A DNA stretch of 41,372 bases from Rhodospirillaceae bacterium (GCA_009772935.1 WOUR01000045.1:1-41372); one strand, 5' to 3'; shown: positions 16,599-24,997, counted from the stretch's first letter. Program-made: numbers and translations. The notes: generated by a model not told the origin, from the letters alone.

Positions 16599-17555
16599 AT
16601 GGCCAAGGCGTTCGCCTCGCAGGCGGATATGACGGACAAGAAGATCACCTTCAGTCGTCTGTCCGAGCACGCCTACGCCTTCACCGCCGAGGGTGACCCC
16701 AATACCGGCATCGTGATCGGCGACGACGCGGTCATGGTGATCGACGCGCAGGCGACGCCGAAGATGGCGGAGCAGGTGATCGAGCGGATTCGCACCGTCA
16801 CCGACAAGCCGATCAAGTACGTGGTGCTCTCGCACTATCATGCCGTGCGCGTGCTGGGTGCCAGCGGCTACAGCCCGGAGCACATCATCTGCAGCGAAGC
16901 CACGCGCGACATGATCGTCGAGCGCGGGGCGCAGGACTACAAGTCCGAGCTGCAGCGCTTCCCGCGCCTGTTCCAGGCGGCGGAGACGATTCCGGGCCTC
17001 ACCTGGCCGACCATCACCTTCGCCGACCGCATGACCCTGTGGATGGGCAAGCTGCAGGTCGACATCATTCATGCCGGTCGCGGCCACACCAAGGGCGACA
17101 CGATCGTCTGGCTGCCCGAGGAGCGCACCCTGTTCAGCGGCGATCTCGTCGAGTATGGCGCCACGCCCTATTGCGGCGACGCGCACTACAAGGACTGGCC
17201 GGAGACCCTGCAGAAGCTTCGCGACCTCAAGGCCGAGGCGCTGGTGCCCGGCCGCGGCGACGCGCTGATCGGCGAGGGCCCGGTCGAGGAAGGCATCGCC
17301 GGAACCCAGGCCTTCCTGAGTGACCTCTACAAGGTCGTGGAGAAGAGCGCCGAGGCCGGCGACTCGCTGAAGCAGGCCTACGACAAGGCGATGGCGGCCC
17401 TGCAGCCGCGCTACGGCAACTGGGTCATCTTCGAGCACTGCATGCCGTTCGACGTCAGCCGCGCCTATGACGAGGCCAAGGGCCTCGATCATCCGCGCAT
17501 CTGGACCGCCGAACGGGACATCGAGATGTGGGCGGCGCTCGAGAAGGCCGAGTGA
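16599..17555 (+). CDS. Metallo-beta-lactamase-fold protein with altered metal motif
   Basis: This 318-residue protein has the MBL fold: GIVIGDDAVMVIDAQATP, then LSHYHAVRVLGAS, HAGRGHTKGDTIVWLPEE and TLFSGDLVEYG. The first metal motif, normally HxHxDH, reads H79-Y-H81-A-V-R84. The first two histidines stay but the Asp and second-site His are replaced by Val and Arg. The GHTKGD His and the SGD Asp are kept. This suggests a single-metal or non-hydrolytic enzyme. It lies 24 bases before a flavin monooxygenase gene, so a hydrolase acting on that enzyme's product is a reasonable guess. The ribosome-binding site GGGGAG supports the start. Confidence 0.85.
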   Translation: MAKAFASQADMTDKKITFSRLSEHAYAFTAEGDPNTGIVIGDDAVMVIDAQATPKMAEQVIERIRTVTDKPIKYVVLSHYHAVRVLGASGYSPEHIICSEATRDMIVERGAQDYKSELQRFPRLFQAAETIPGLTWPTITFADRMTLWMGKLQVDIIHAGRGHTKGDTIVWLPEERTLFSGDLVEYGATPYCGDAHYKDWPETLQKLRDLKAEALVPGRGDALIGEGPVEEGIAGTQAFLSDLYKVVEKSAEAGDSLKQAYDKAMAALQPRYGNWVIFEHCMPFDVSRAYDEAKGLDHPRIWTAERDIEMWAALEKAE

Positions 17556-17579
17556 CGCTGCTTTCCGTGGCGTGCTCCG

Positions 17580-19166
17580 ATGAGTTCCTACACCTATCGA
17601 CATTACGAGTACCGAAAGCCGCCTGAACTCGATGGCGCGCGCGCGCGCCGGCCGGTCGTGATCGTCGGCGCCGGCATGGCCGGTCCGACGCTGGCGCTGG
17701 CGCTGGCCCAGCGCGGCGTGCCGTCGGTGATTCTCGACGAGGACGATACGGTGAGCATCGGCAGCCGCTCGATCTGCCAGGCCAAGCACAGTCTCGAGAC
17801 CTGGGATCGCTTCGACGTCGCGAGCCGCATGGTCGAGAAGGGCATCACCTGGGAGCAGGGCGAACTCTATCTTCACGACAAGCCGGTCTTCCGCTTCAAC
17901 CTGCAGCCCGAGCCCGGCCACAAGTTCCCGGCCTTCGTGAACCTGCAGCAATATTACGTCGAGGAGTATCTCTTCGAGCGCTGCCTGGCCGAGCCGATGA
18001 TCGAGATGCGCTTCCGCAACAAGGTCGTGGGAGTCACGCCGGGCCCGGATGGCGTCACGGTGGAAGTCGAGACGCCGGACGGTCGCTATGCGCTTGAGAC
18101 CGACTGGCTGGTCGCCTGCGATGGTGTGCGCAGCACCGTGCGTCACCTGATGGACTTGCCCTATCCGGGCGAGGTCTTCCACGACCGCTTCCTGATCTCC
18201 GACATCAGGCTTCTGAGCGAACTGCCGAAGGAGCGGCGCTTCTGGTTCTACCCGCCATTCCATCCGACCAATTCCGTGCTGCTGCACCGCCAGGCCGACA
18301 ACGTGCTGCGCGTCGATTTCCAGCTCGGTCCCGACGCCGATCCCGAGGAGGAGAAGAAGCCGGAGAACATCGACCGGCGCCTGCGCCAGATGTTCGGTCC
18401 CGAGGCCCGCTGGGAACACGAATGGACCAGCGTCTACACTTTCACCTGCCGCATGATGGAGCGCTTCGTCCACGGCCGCGTGATCTTCGCGGGTGACGCC
18501 GCACATGTCGTCTCGCCGTTTGGCGCGCGCGGCGGCAACGGCGCCATCGCCGACGTCGACAACCTCGCCTGGAAGCTGGCGATGGTCCTGGCGAAGACCG
18601 CGCCCGTGTCGCTGCTCGACAGCTACTGCAGCGAACGCCGCGCGGCGGCGCGGGAAAACATCCTGAACTCGACGCGCAGCACCGACTTCATCACGCCGAA
18701 GTTCGCCGCGTCGCGCGCCTTTCGCGACGCCACGCTGTCGCTGGCGCGCGACTTTCCCTTCGCCCGCGCCCTGATCAACAGCGGCCGGCTCTCCGTCCCG
18801 ACCGTGCAGCCGGACTCGCCGCTCGATACGCCGGACGGCGATATCGACTGGCTGCGCGGGCCGGGGCCCGGCCGGGCAATACTCGATGCGCCGGTCGGAC
18901 GGGACGGCAGTGGATGGCTGATCGACCGGCTGGGACCGGGCTTCACCCTGCTGACCTTCGGCGACACGGACGTGCCGGTCGGCGACCTGCCGTCCGGGGT
19001 GGGCTGCATCCGTATTGCGGGCGACGGGCTCGCCCGCCAGCGCTACGATGGACGACCGGGCACGACCTACCTGATCCGGCCGGACCGATACGTCGCCGCC
19101 CGCTGGCGTCGCTTCGATGCGGCCACGATCGCTGTGGCGATCAGACGGGCGACGGGAAACGGCTGA
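17580..19166 (+). CDS. FAD-dependent monooxygenase (class A, aromatic hydroxylase type)
   Basis: This 528-residue flavoprotein of the PHBH/MhpA group has a dinucleotide fold at GAGMAG (30-35), the DG motif LVACDGVRSTVR and the GD motif GRVIFAGDAAHVVSPFGARG. A C-terminal thioredoxin-like domain (about 425-528), as in 3-(3-hydroxyphenyl)propionate and phenol-type hydroxylases, completes it. The family uses NAD(P)H and oxygen to hydroxylate aromatic or similar rings. The N-terminal 24 residues before the flavin fold are an extra basic segment rich in Tyr. It is followed 10 bases later by a DUF2783 gene whose ribosome-binding site overlaps its stop, and then by an SDR, giving a likely four-gene catabolic unit with the MBL gene. 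The substrate is not readable. Confidence 0.9.
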   Translation: MSSYTYRHYEYRKPPELDGARARRPVVIVGAGMAGPTLALALAQRGVPSVILDEDDTVSIGSRSICQAKHSLETWDRFDVASRMVEKGITWEQGELYLHDKPVFRFNLQPEPGHKFPAFVNLQQYYVEEYLFERCLAEPMIEMRFRNKVVGVTPGPDGVTVEVETPDGRYALETDWLVACDGVRSTVRHLMDLPYPGEVFHDRFLISDIRLLSELPKERRFWFYPPFHPTNSVLLHRQADNVLRVDFQLGPDADPEEEKKPENIDRRLRQMFGPEARWEHEWTSVYTFTCRMMERFVHGRVIFAGDAAHVVSPFGARGGNGAIADVDNLAWKLAMVLAKTAPVSLLDSYCSERRAAARENILNSTRSTDFITPKFAASRAFRDATLSLARDFPFARALINSGRLSVPTVQPDSPLDTPDGDIDWLRGPGPGRAILDAPVGRDGSGWLIDRLGPGFTLLTFGDTDVPVGDLPSGVGCIRIAGDGLARQRYDGRPGTTYLIRPDRYVAARWRRFDAATIAVAIRRATGNG

Positions 19167-19176
19167 GGAGACCGCG

Positions 19177-19395
19177 ATGGCCGACATCACGACCGGCGCG
19201 CTGCGCCGCACGTTGAATCTTGCGCGCCCCGACGATGTCTACAATGCGATCGTCGACGCGCATCGGGATCTGAGCGACGAGCAGTGCCGCGCCTTCGACG
19301 CACGGCTGATTCTCCTGCTGGCGAACCATGTGGGCGACGAGGCGGTGCTGCGCGAGGCGCTGAGGGCGGCGCGCGAGACGATGGAGGAATCATGA
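19177..19395 (+). CDS. DUF2783 small protein
   Basis: This 72-residue protein has the DUF2783 pattern: a short lead, then LARPDDVYNAIVDAHRDLS, then an invariant-looking helix ARLILLLANHVGDEAVLREAL. The family has no known function but is often found beside class A flavin monooxygenases, exactly as here. A small accessory or assembly subunit for the monooxygenase is a plausible inference. It has a strong GAGGAG ribosome-binding site over the monooxygenase stop, and its own stop overlaps the next start in ATGA form, so expression is tightly coupled. Confidence 0.82.
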   Translation: MADITTGALRRTLNLARPDDVYNAIVDAHRDLSDEQCRAFDARLILLLANHVGDEAVLREALRAARETMEES

Positions 19396-20147
19396 AGGGC
19401 ATGCTCATCGGCCGGCTGGCGCTGGTCACCGGTGCCGGCCGCGGCAACGGTGCCGCCATTGCGCGCGGCCTCGCGGCGGCCGGCGCCCGCGTCATCGTCA
19501 CCGACATCGATCTCGACGCGGCGCGAGCGATCGCCGACAGCATCGTCAAGGCGGGCGGCGAGGCGCGCGGCCATGCGCTCGACGTCACCGACGAGGAAAG
19601 CTGCCGCAAGCTGGCGCAGGACGTCTCCCTGCTGGTGGGCCCGATCAGCATCCTGGTCAACAACGCCGGCATCTTCCTGCGCGGCGGCCTGACCGAGCCG
19701 GACGGCCGGGCGCGCTGGGAGCGCACGATGGAGGTGAACGTCCAGGGACCGTTCAACGTCACCATGGCCTTCATCGATCAGCTGAAGCACACCAAGGGCA
19801 GCATCGTGAACATCGCCTCGATCAACTCGTTCATCGCGCCGGCCGGCAGCGGCGTCTATCCGGTCTCGAAAGGCGCCTTGGCCCAGTTCACGCGGGCGCT
19901 CGCGACGGAACTGGCGCCCGACGGCGTGCGGGTGAACGCGTTGGCGCCGGGCATCATCGCCACCGCGATGACGGAGGTGACGCGCGCCGATCCGAAGAAG
20001 CTCGATGGCTTCCTGGCGCACGTGCCGATGAAGCGCGTCGGCCAGCCCGAGGAGCTGGCCGGGCCGGTGGTGTTCCTGTGTTCCGAGGCGGCGAGCTACA
20101 TCACCGGCGCCATCCTGCCGGTCGATGGAGGCTATCTTGCCGTCTGA
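19392..20147 (+). CDS. SDR-family NAD(P)-dependent dehydrogenase/reductase
   Basis: This 251-residue classical SDR has the cofactor motif TGAGRGNG (13-20), NNAG at 90-93 and the catalytic set S143, Y156, K160, and it ends in the usual PVDGGYLAV. Asp38 and Asp40 at the end of beta-2 (VTDID) suggest a preference for NAD+. The family oxidises or reduces alcohol/carbonyl groups. The start at 19392 overlaps the DUF2783 stop (ATGA) and has GGAGGA upstream; an alternative Met lies three codons later. It is probably a dehydrogenase acting in the same pathway as the monooxygenase. Confidence 0.9.
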   Translation: MKGMLIGRLALVTGAGRGNGAAIARGLAAAGARVIVTDIDLDAARAIADSIVKAGGEARGHALDVTDEESCRKLAQDVSLLVGPISILVNNAGIFLRGGLTEPDGRARWERTMEVNVQGPFNVTMAFIDQLKHTKGSIVNIASINSFIAPAGSGVYPVSKGALAQFTRALATELAPDGVRVNALAPGIIATAMTEVTRADPKKLDGFLAHVPMKRVGQPEELAGPVVFLCSEAASYITGAILPVDGGYLAV

Positions 20148-20643
20148 TCCGCAAGAGCTGGTGGTGCGGCCGGCCACGGTCGAGGACGTCGACACGCTGC
20201 ATCGTTTCTCGGTCGATCTCGCAACCTACGAGGACGAACCCGACGCCGTCGGCTCGACGCCTGAGACCTTGGCGCGCGACGGCTTCGGCGGGCACCCGCA
20301 ATTCGCCGCCCTGATCGCCGAGCGCGGCGCGAAGCCCGTGGGCTTCATCCTCTATACGTTCAACTACTCCGTCTGGACCGCCGCGCGCGGCATCTTCATC
20401 GAGGACATCTGGGTGGTGCCCGAGGAACGTCGCGGCGGCGTGGCGCGCGCGCTGATACAGGGGTTGGCGCGGGAATGCGTGGCCAAGGGCTACAAGCGCA
20501 TCGACCTCAACGTGCTCGACTGGAATCCGGCGCGCGGCTTCTACGAGCGCCTGGGCTACCGCTGGATCCGCAACTGGCTGCCCTATCGCCTGAACGGCGA
20601 GGCACTGGCCGCGCTCGCTAGCTCTTCTTCGAAAGACCCATGA
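20125..20643 (+). CDS. GNAT-family N-acetyltransferase
   Basis: This protein of 172 residues from the ATG has a GNAT fold: LVVRPATVEDVDTLHRF at the start, then the acetyl-CoA-binding motif A region IEDIWVVPEERRGGVARALI and the C-terminal motif NPARGFYERLGY. GNAT enzymes transfer an acetyl group to an amine of a small molecule or protein; the acceptor is unknown. The ATG at 20125 overlaps the SDR by 23 bases. A TTG at 20137 has a better-spaced GGAGG and may be the true start. Its 3' end overlaps the convergent thioesterase gene by 26 bases. Confidence 0.87.
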   Translation: MEAILPSDPQELVVRPATVEDVDTLHRFSVDLATYEDEPDAVGSTPETLARDGFGGHPQFAALIAERGAKPVGFILYTFNYSVWTAARGIFIEDIWVVPEERRGGVARALIQGLARECVAKGYKRIDLNVLDWNPARGFYERLGYRWIRNWLPYRLNGEALAALASSSSKDP

Positions 20644-21136
20644 CGCGGCCGGCCTTGGCCGGCTTGGGCAGGAGCTGGTGGGTCGCCCAGATCGCGTCGA
20701 GCCGCTCGGTCACCGGCACCGGCCAGGGGCCGGAACGCCGCGACTCGTAGTCGATGTTCATGATGATCGTCTCGTTGGTCGCCGCCAGATAGTCCTGCTC
20801 GGCGTGATACATCTCGTGGAAGAGATGGACCTTCTTGGTGTCGCGCGCGAGCAGCTGGGTGGTGAAGCGCAGCGGCGCGCCCTCGCGCACTTCGCGGTCG
20901 TAGGTGACGTGGGTCTCCAGAACGAAGGTCATGCCGAGCTTGCCGTCGACGTAGCGGCGGCCCAGCCCCATGTTGCGCATGAAGGCGCCCGAGGCCTGGT
21001 CGAAGGCCGCGACATAGAAGGCCACGTTCATGTGGCCGTTCCAGTCGACCCATTCGGGAATCACGGTCGAGCGGTGGGTGTCGAGCGGGGCGCGGGTGAT
21101 GAGTTCGGGAAGTTCGTAGGGCAGGGACTGAAGCAT
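20618..21136 (-). CDS. Hot-dog-fold acyl-CoA thioesterase, copy 1
   Basis: This 172-residue hot-dog protein of the 4HBT-like thioesterase group has VIPEWVDWNGHMNVAFYVAA at about 25-44. The Asp-Trp-Asn-Gly-His-Met motif holds the usual catalytic acidic residue. It is followed by THVTYDREVREGAPLRFTTQ, typical of the family. It would hydrolyse acyl-CoA thioesters in the cytoplasm. It is a clear tandem paralogue of the next gene upstream, 8 bases away, and shares its framework (TFVLExHVTYDREVxEGxPLR). Its stop overlaps the convergent GNAT gene. Confidence 0.88.
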   Translation of the reverse strand: MLQSLPYELPELITRAPLDTHRSTVIPEWVDWNGHMNVAFYVAAFDQASGAFMRNMGLGRRYVDGKLGMTFVLETHVTYDREVREGAPLRFTTQLLARDTKKVHLFHEMYHAEQDYLAATNETIIMNIDYESRRSGPWPVPVTERLDAIWATHQLLPKPAKAGRVMGLSKKS

Positions 21137-21144
21137 GGACGCTG

Positions 21145-21657
21145 TTACTTCTTCTTGATTCCGATGAGGCGGCCGGCCTGGGCCGGGCGCGGTAGGGCGG
21201 CATGCGCCGCGGCGAGCTTCTCGATGCGCTCCATGGCGAAGCCGGGCCAGGGCGCCGAGCGGCGGGTCTGGTAGTCGATGTTCATCAGCATGAGTTCGTT
21301 GGTGGCCGCGAGATAGCCTTCCGTCGCGTGATACATCATGTGGATGAAGTGGAGGCGCTTGGCGTCGTGATCGAGGATCTGCGTGGTGATGCGCAAGGGA
21401 TCGCCTTCCTTGACTTCGCGATCGTAGGTGACGTGCGCCTCGAGCACGAAGGTCATGCCGATCCCGTCGCGCGTATATTCGTAGCCGCAGCCGAATTGCT
21501 GGCAGAGCGTGTCCGTCGCCTTGTCGAAGGCCACGACGTAGTAGCCCACGTTCATGTGGCCGTTCCAGTCGATCCAGTCGGGCAGCACGGTGGCGGGATG
21601 GCGATCGAGCGGCGCCGCGAGGTCGAGATCGATCATGGGGTACGGAGCTAATTTCAT
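21145..21657 (-). CDS. Hot-dog-fold acyl-CoA thioesterase, copy 2
   Basis: This 170-residue paralogue of the downstream thioesterase has VLPDWIDWNGHMNVGYYVVA with the same Asp-Trp-Asn-Gly-His motif, then TFVLEAHVTYDREVKEGDPL and a Lys-rich end (GIKKK). I chose the ATG at 21657 because the resulting length matches copy 1; a TTG upstream (21705) is less likely. No clear Shine-Dalgarno is seen. It is the first gene of a two-gene reverse unit diverging from the SDR at 21726. The split between two copies suggests different acyl chain preferences or a heteromer. Confidence 0.86.
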   Translation of the reverse strand: MKLAPYPMIDLDLAAPLDRHPATVLPDWIDWNGHMNVGYYVVAFDKATDTLCQQFGCGYEYTRDGIGMTFVLEAHVTYDREVKEGDPLRITTQILDHDAKRLHFIHMMYHATEGYLAATNELMLMNIDYQTRRSAPWPGFAMERIEKLAAAHAALPRPAQAGRLIGIKKK

Positions 21658-21725
21658 GCGAGCGACCGTAGCGAAGGGGCGCGGCGCACCGCAAGTTCCG
21701 TGCAACAGCGTTGCGAGGAGCGAAC

Positions 21726-22469
21726 ATGGCGAAGAAGACGAAGGCCGTCGTGCTGGGCGTGGGCGCCGAGCGCGGGCTTGGCGCGGCCGCGAGCCGGCGC
21801 TTTGCGAAAGAGGGATATCACGTGCTCGTGGCCGGTCGCACCGGCGCCAAGATCGACAAGGTCGTACAGGGGATCCGCGAGGCCGGCGGCTCGGCGACGG
21901 CGGTCGTGGTCGACGGCACCAGGGAAGACCAGGTCGTCACGCTGTTCGACAAGGCGATGGCGGACGACGCGGACAGCGCGCCCGCCGACCTGCTGGTGTT
22001 CAACATGGGCAACAACGCCGCCGTCGATTTCCGCGAGATGACGGCGCAGCATTTCGAGGATTCGTGGCGGGTCGGCTGCTTCGCCGGCTTTCTGTTTGGG
22101 CGCGAGGCGATGCGCCGGCTGGCGCCGCTGGGCCGCGGCACGGTCATCTTCACCGGCGCCTCGGGCTCGCTGCGCGGCCGGCCGCGCTTCGCCGCATTCA
22201 ATGCGACCAAGGGCGGGCTGCGGCTGATGGTGCAGTCGATGGCGCGCGAATTCGGGCCGCAGGGCATTCACGTCGCGCACGCCATCATTGACGGCGGCAT
22301 CGAGGGCGAGCGTCTGCTCTCGCGCATGCCCGATCGCGCCGACAAGGCTGGGCCGGACGGGCTCCTGAACATCGACGCCATCGCCGACAGCTACTGGCAT
22401 CTCCATCGGCAGCACCGCAGCGCCTGGACGCACGAGATCGACCTGCGGCCGTACAAGGAGCCGTTCTAA
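21726..22469 (+). CDS. SDR-family protein with Phe at the catalytic Tyr position
   Basis: This 247-residue Rossmann protein has a glycine motif GVGAERGLG (11-19) and GRT at the end of beta-2, which suggests NADP(H). NMGNNA stands in place of NNAG. The catalytic region TGASGSLRGRPRFAAFNATK has the Lys at 162 but Phe158 where the catalytic Tyr should be. Similar Phe-bearing SDRs are, to my knowledge, a recurrent subgroup, so this may be a real subfamily and not decay. Activity as a standard dehydrogenase is doubtful. The start at 21726 is preceded by GAGGAG. It diverges from the thioesterase pair. Confidence 0.85.
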   Translation: MAKKTKAVVLGVGAERGLGAAASRRFAKEGYHVLVAGRTGAKIDKVVQGIREAGGSATAVVVDGTREDQVVTLFDKAMADDADSAPADLLVFNMGNNAAVDFREMTAQHFEDSWRVGCFAGFLFGREAMRRLAPLGRGTVIFTGASGSLRGRPRFAAFNATKGGLRLMVQSMAREFGPQGIHVAHAIIDGGIEGERLLSRMPDRADKAGPDGLLNIDAIADSYWHLHRQHRSAWTHEIDLRPYKEPF

Positions 22470-22518
22470 AAAAACCCTCCCCTCGTCCCTCGACTTCGCT
22501 GCGCTCCGCTCGGGACGA
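22468..22518. repeat. Short inverted repeat with adjacent T-run on the reverse strand
   Basis: Arms TCGTCCC (22483-22489) and GGGACGA (22512-22518) flank a GC-rich core. On the reverse strand this is followed by seven T residues (22468-22474) after an 8-base spacer. It lies between convergent stops and could help end transcription of the hydrolase gene. The core is similar in style to dispersed alphaproteobacterial intergenic repeats. Confidence 0.5.
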
Positions 22519-22526
22519 CGGGATGC

Positions 22527-23249
22527 TCAGCGCGGAATCGCCAGCAGCTCCGCGGCCACCAGATCGGGCGCCGAGAGGATGCAGTTGTGGCCGGCCTCGA
22601 TCGGGCGGTAGCGGACATGCGGCATCGCCTGGACCTTCTCGTGCATCCCGGCCGATACTGGATAGCGCGGCTTGGTGCAGGCGATGTAGGTCATCGGCCG
22701 GCCGTTGCCGGCGGGATGATGCAGCGTGATCGGCTTGGTGTAGCAGGCGACGGGGTGCGGCGTGAGATGGCTGTGCGTCCAGGCGGCCAGCTCGGGATCG
22801 TCGATGATCAGGCTGCCGACCGGCGCGAAGGGCAGCACCTCCGTGCCGTTCACGACCTTCATCAGTTTCTTTCGCTTGGCCACGATCTCGGGCGGGATGC
22901 GGCCGAAGATCGACTGACCGTCGGTCGCGATGCCGCCGTCGACGATGACGAGATGGCCGATCCGCTCGGGGATGCGGTCGGTGACGAGGGTGGCGATCAG
23001 GCTGCCGAAACTGTGGCCGACCAACACGACGTCGCGCAGGTCTTCCTTCTCCAGGGTGGCGATCGTGTCGGCGAGGAAGACGTCATTGTCGAGTTCGGGC
23101 GACAGTTCCGCCGCGCGTTCGCCGATGCCGCGAAAGGGCAGGGCGCGGGCGTCGTGGCCCGCCGCCGCAAGGCGTTCGAGCACGAATTTCCAGGACCAGG
23201 CGCCCATCCAGGCGCCGGGTAGGCAGACATAGGTACGGGACTCGGTCAT
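22527..23249 (-). CDS. Alpha/beta-hydrolase (salicylate/MES esterase-like)
   Basis: This 240-residue alpha/beta-hydrolase has YVCLPGAWMGAWSW at 7-20 (oxyanion region), the nucleophile elbow VGHSFGS (Ser about 81) and the C-terminal catalytic His in EAGHNCIL. The pattern is that of the plant hydroxynitrile-lyase/methyl-salicylate esterase-like subgroup common in bacteria. It likely hydrolyses a small ester or amide in the cytoplasm; the substrate is unknown. It diverges from the reductase gene at 23314 across 64 bp, with no obvious binding motifs seen between them. Confidence 0.87.
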   Translation of the reverse strand: MTESRTYVCLPGAWMGAWSWKFVLERLAAAGHDARALPFRGIGERAAELSPELDNDVFLADTIATLEKEDLRDVVLVGHSFGSLIATLVTDRIPERIGHLVIVDGGIATDGQSIFGRIPPEIVAKRKKLMKVVNGTEVLPFAPVGSLIIDDPELAAWTHSHLTPHPVACYTKPITLHHPAGNGRPMTYIACTKPRYPVSAGMHEKVQAMPHVRYRPIEAGHNCILSAPDLVAAELLAIPR

Positions 23250-23313
23250 TCAGCTCAGCGTTTTCGGGGGTTTCATCGGCGTGATACCGTGCCGCAAACC
23301 AACGGAGGATTCC

Positions 23314-24336
23314 ATGGCCACCAATCGTCGCGTCTTGCTGAAGTCACGACCGCAGGGCGAACCGACGCCCGACAATTTCGAGATCGTCGACCAGGCGATC
23401 CCCGAGCCGAAGGACGGCGAATATCTCTCGCGCACGATCTGGCTGTCGCTCGATCCCTACATGCGCGGCCGCATGGCCGAGGCCAAGGGCTACGCGTCGA
23501 ACGTCAATCTCGGCGACGCCATGGTCGGCGGCACGGTGGGCCAGGTCGTGAAGTCGAAGAACCCGCGCTTCAAGGAAGGCGACTACGTCGTCGAGTATGC
23601 CGGCTGGCAGAGCTACGCCTGCTCGACCGGAGACATGTCGATGAAGCTCGATCCCGACGCCGCGCCGCTCTCGACCGCGCTGTCGGTGCTCGGCATGCCG
23701 GGCATGACCGCCTGGTGGGGACTGATGGAGATCGGCAAGCCCAAGGCGGGCGAAACCGTGGTCGTGTCGGCGGCGTCCGGCGCCGTCGGCTCGGTGGTCG
23801 GTCAGCTCGCCAAGCTGAAGGGCTGTCGTGCGGTCGGTATCGCCGGCGGCAAGGACAAGTGCGACTACGTCGTGAACGAGCTGGGCTTCGACGCCTGCGT
23901 CGACTATCGCGCGGCCGGCGGCAACCTGTTCAAGGAGCTGCGGGCGGCGGCGCCCAAGGGCATCGACATCTATTTCGAGAATGTCGGCGGGGCGGTACAG
24001 GCGGCCGTCGTGCCGCAGCTCAACGACTTCGCGCGAGTCCCGCTCTGTGGCCTGATCTCGCAGTACAACGAGATGCAGATGAGCCCGGGGCCCGACTGGC
24101 GCCTGCTGCTGATCAAGCGCGCCACCGTGACCGGCTTCATCGTCTCCGATCACTTCGGCCAGATGGCCGACTTCTGGAAGGAAGTGCCGCCGCTCGTGAA
24201 GGCCGGCAGGATCAAGTACCGCGAGGATGTCGTGAAGGGCATCGAGAACGCGCCCGACGCCTTCATTGGCCTCCTGAAGGGCCGGAACTTCGGCAAGCTG
24301 CTGGTGCAGGTCGCCGAGGATCCGACCCGGAAGTAG
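23314..24336 (+). CDS. NADP-dependent oxidoreductase, CurA/PTGR-like (zinc-free MDR)
   Basis: This 340-residue medium-chain reductase of the leukotriene B4 dehydrogenase/curcumin reductase type has SLDPYMRGRM near residue 45, the nucleotide-binding motif VSAASGAVGSVVGQLAKLKG at about 151-170, and FENVGG followed by GLISQYN. Family members reduce the C=C bond of alpha,beta-unsaturated ketones using NADPH; the zinc ligands of alcohol dehydrogenases are absent. The start has GGAGGA upstream. It is convergent with the HdeD-like gene with 3 bases between stops. Confidence 0.92.
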   Translation: MATNRRVLLKSRPQGEPTPDNFEIVDQAIPEPKDGEYLSRTIWLSLDPYMRGRMAEAKGYASNVNLGDAMVGGTVGQVVKSKNPRFKEGDYVVEYAGWQSYACSTGDMSMKLDPDAAPLSTALSVLGMPGMTAWWGLMEIGKPKAGETVVVSAASGAVGSVVGQLAKLKGCRAVGIAGGKDKCDYVVNELGFDACVDYRAAGGNLFKELRAAAPKGIDIYFENVGGAVQAAVVPQLNDFARVPLCGLISQYNEMQMSPGPDWRLLLIKRATVTGFIVSDHFGQMADFWKEVPPLVKAGRIKYREDVVKGIENAPDAFIGLLKGRNFGKLLVQVAEDPTRK

Positions 24337-24339
24337 GCC

Positions 24340-24924
24340 TCAGGCGGCGGGCCGGTTCTTCAGAGCCAGCCCCATCGTCACCCAGCCCGACCCGATGAAG
24401 ATCAGGTCGATGCCGAGGAAGATGCCCAGCACGAAGAAGCTGGAGGCCGGCCACTGGGCGATGATCATGGCGCCCAGCAGCAGGGTCACGAGACCGGACA
24501 CGACGACCCAGCCCCACGGCTTGCCGGCGGACTTCATGCTGAACGCGAGGAAGATGCGCAGTACGCCGCCGGCGACGAGCGCCGCGCCCAGCATCAGCGT
24601 GAGGATGGTGGCCGCGGCGAAGGGGTTGCCGATGGCGATGACGCCGGCGCCGACGTAGAGCGCGCCGAGCAGCATCCAGAGGAAGAACTTGCCCCAGCCC
24701 TTGACGCTGAAGGCGGCGACGATTTCAGCGACGCCTCCCATGATCATCATGATGCCGACGATCATGACGGCCGAGGCGGTCGCGGCGACGGCGCTGCCGA
24801 GCGCGACGAAGCCGGCGAACAGGAACACGACGCCCAGCGCCACGATCCATCCCCACTTGGCGCGCAGGACCTTGATGCCCTCCGCGAGATTGGGCGGAAG
24901 CGGACTGTTGGTGGACATTGTCAT
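24340..24924 (-). CDS. HdeD/DUF308-family membrane protein
   Basis: This 194-residue protein is mostly hydrophobic, with six predicted helices, including VALGVVFLFAGFVALG, SAVMIVGIMMIMGGVAEI, GALYVGAGVIAIG and GLVTLLLGAMIIA, and the Gly-rich short repeats typical of DUF308. The E. coli member HdeD is linked to acid resistance; no activity is established for the family. The ribosome-binding site AAGGAG supports the ATG at 24924. It diverges from the Nudix gene across 105 bp. Confidence 0.87.
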   Translation of the reverse strand: MTMSTNSPLPPNLAEGIKVLRAKWGWIVALGVVFLFAGFVALGSAVAATASAVMIVGIMMIMGGVAEIVAAFSVKGWGKFFLWMLLGALYVGAGVIAIGNPFAAATILTLMLGAALVAGGVLRIFLAFSMKSAGKPWGWVVVSGLVTLLLGAMIIAQWPASSFFVLGIFLGIDLIFIGSGWVTMGLALKNRPAA

Positions 24925-24997
24925 GGCATGCTCCTTCAGAGCGGAATGGACAATGTCAGGATACACCCGCGCAATGGCACTGTCGCCGGTTGTATGG

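Noticed and set aside
15450..19211. Open frame of 1253 codons on the reverse strand
   Set aside because: It runs opposite to the HtrA-like, MBL and monooxygenase genes, has no family motifs and is rich in Arg, Ala and His as expected for an antisense shadow in high-GC DNA.
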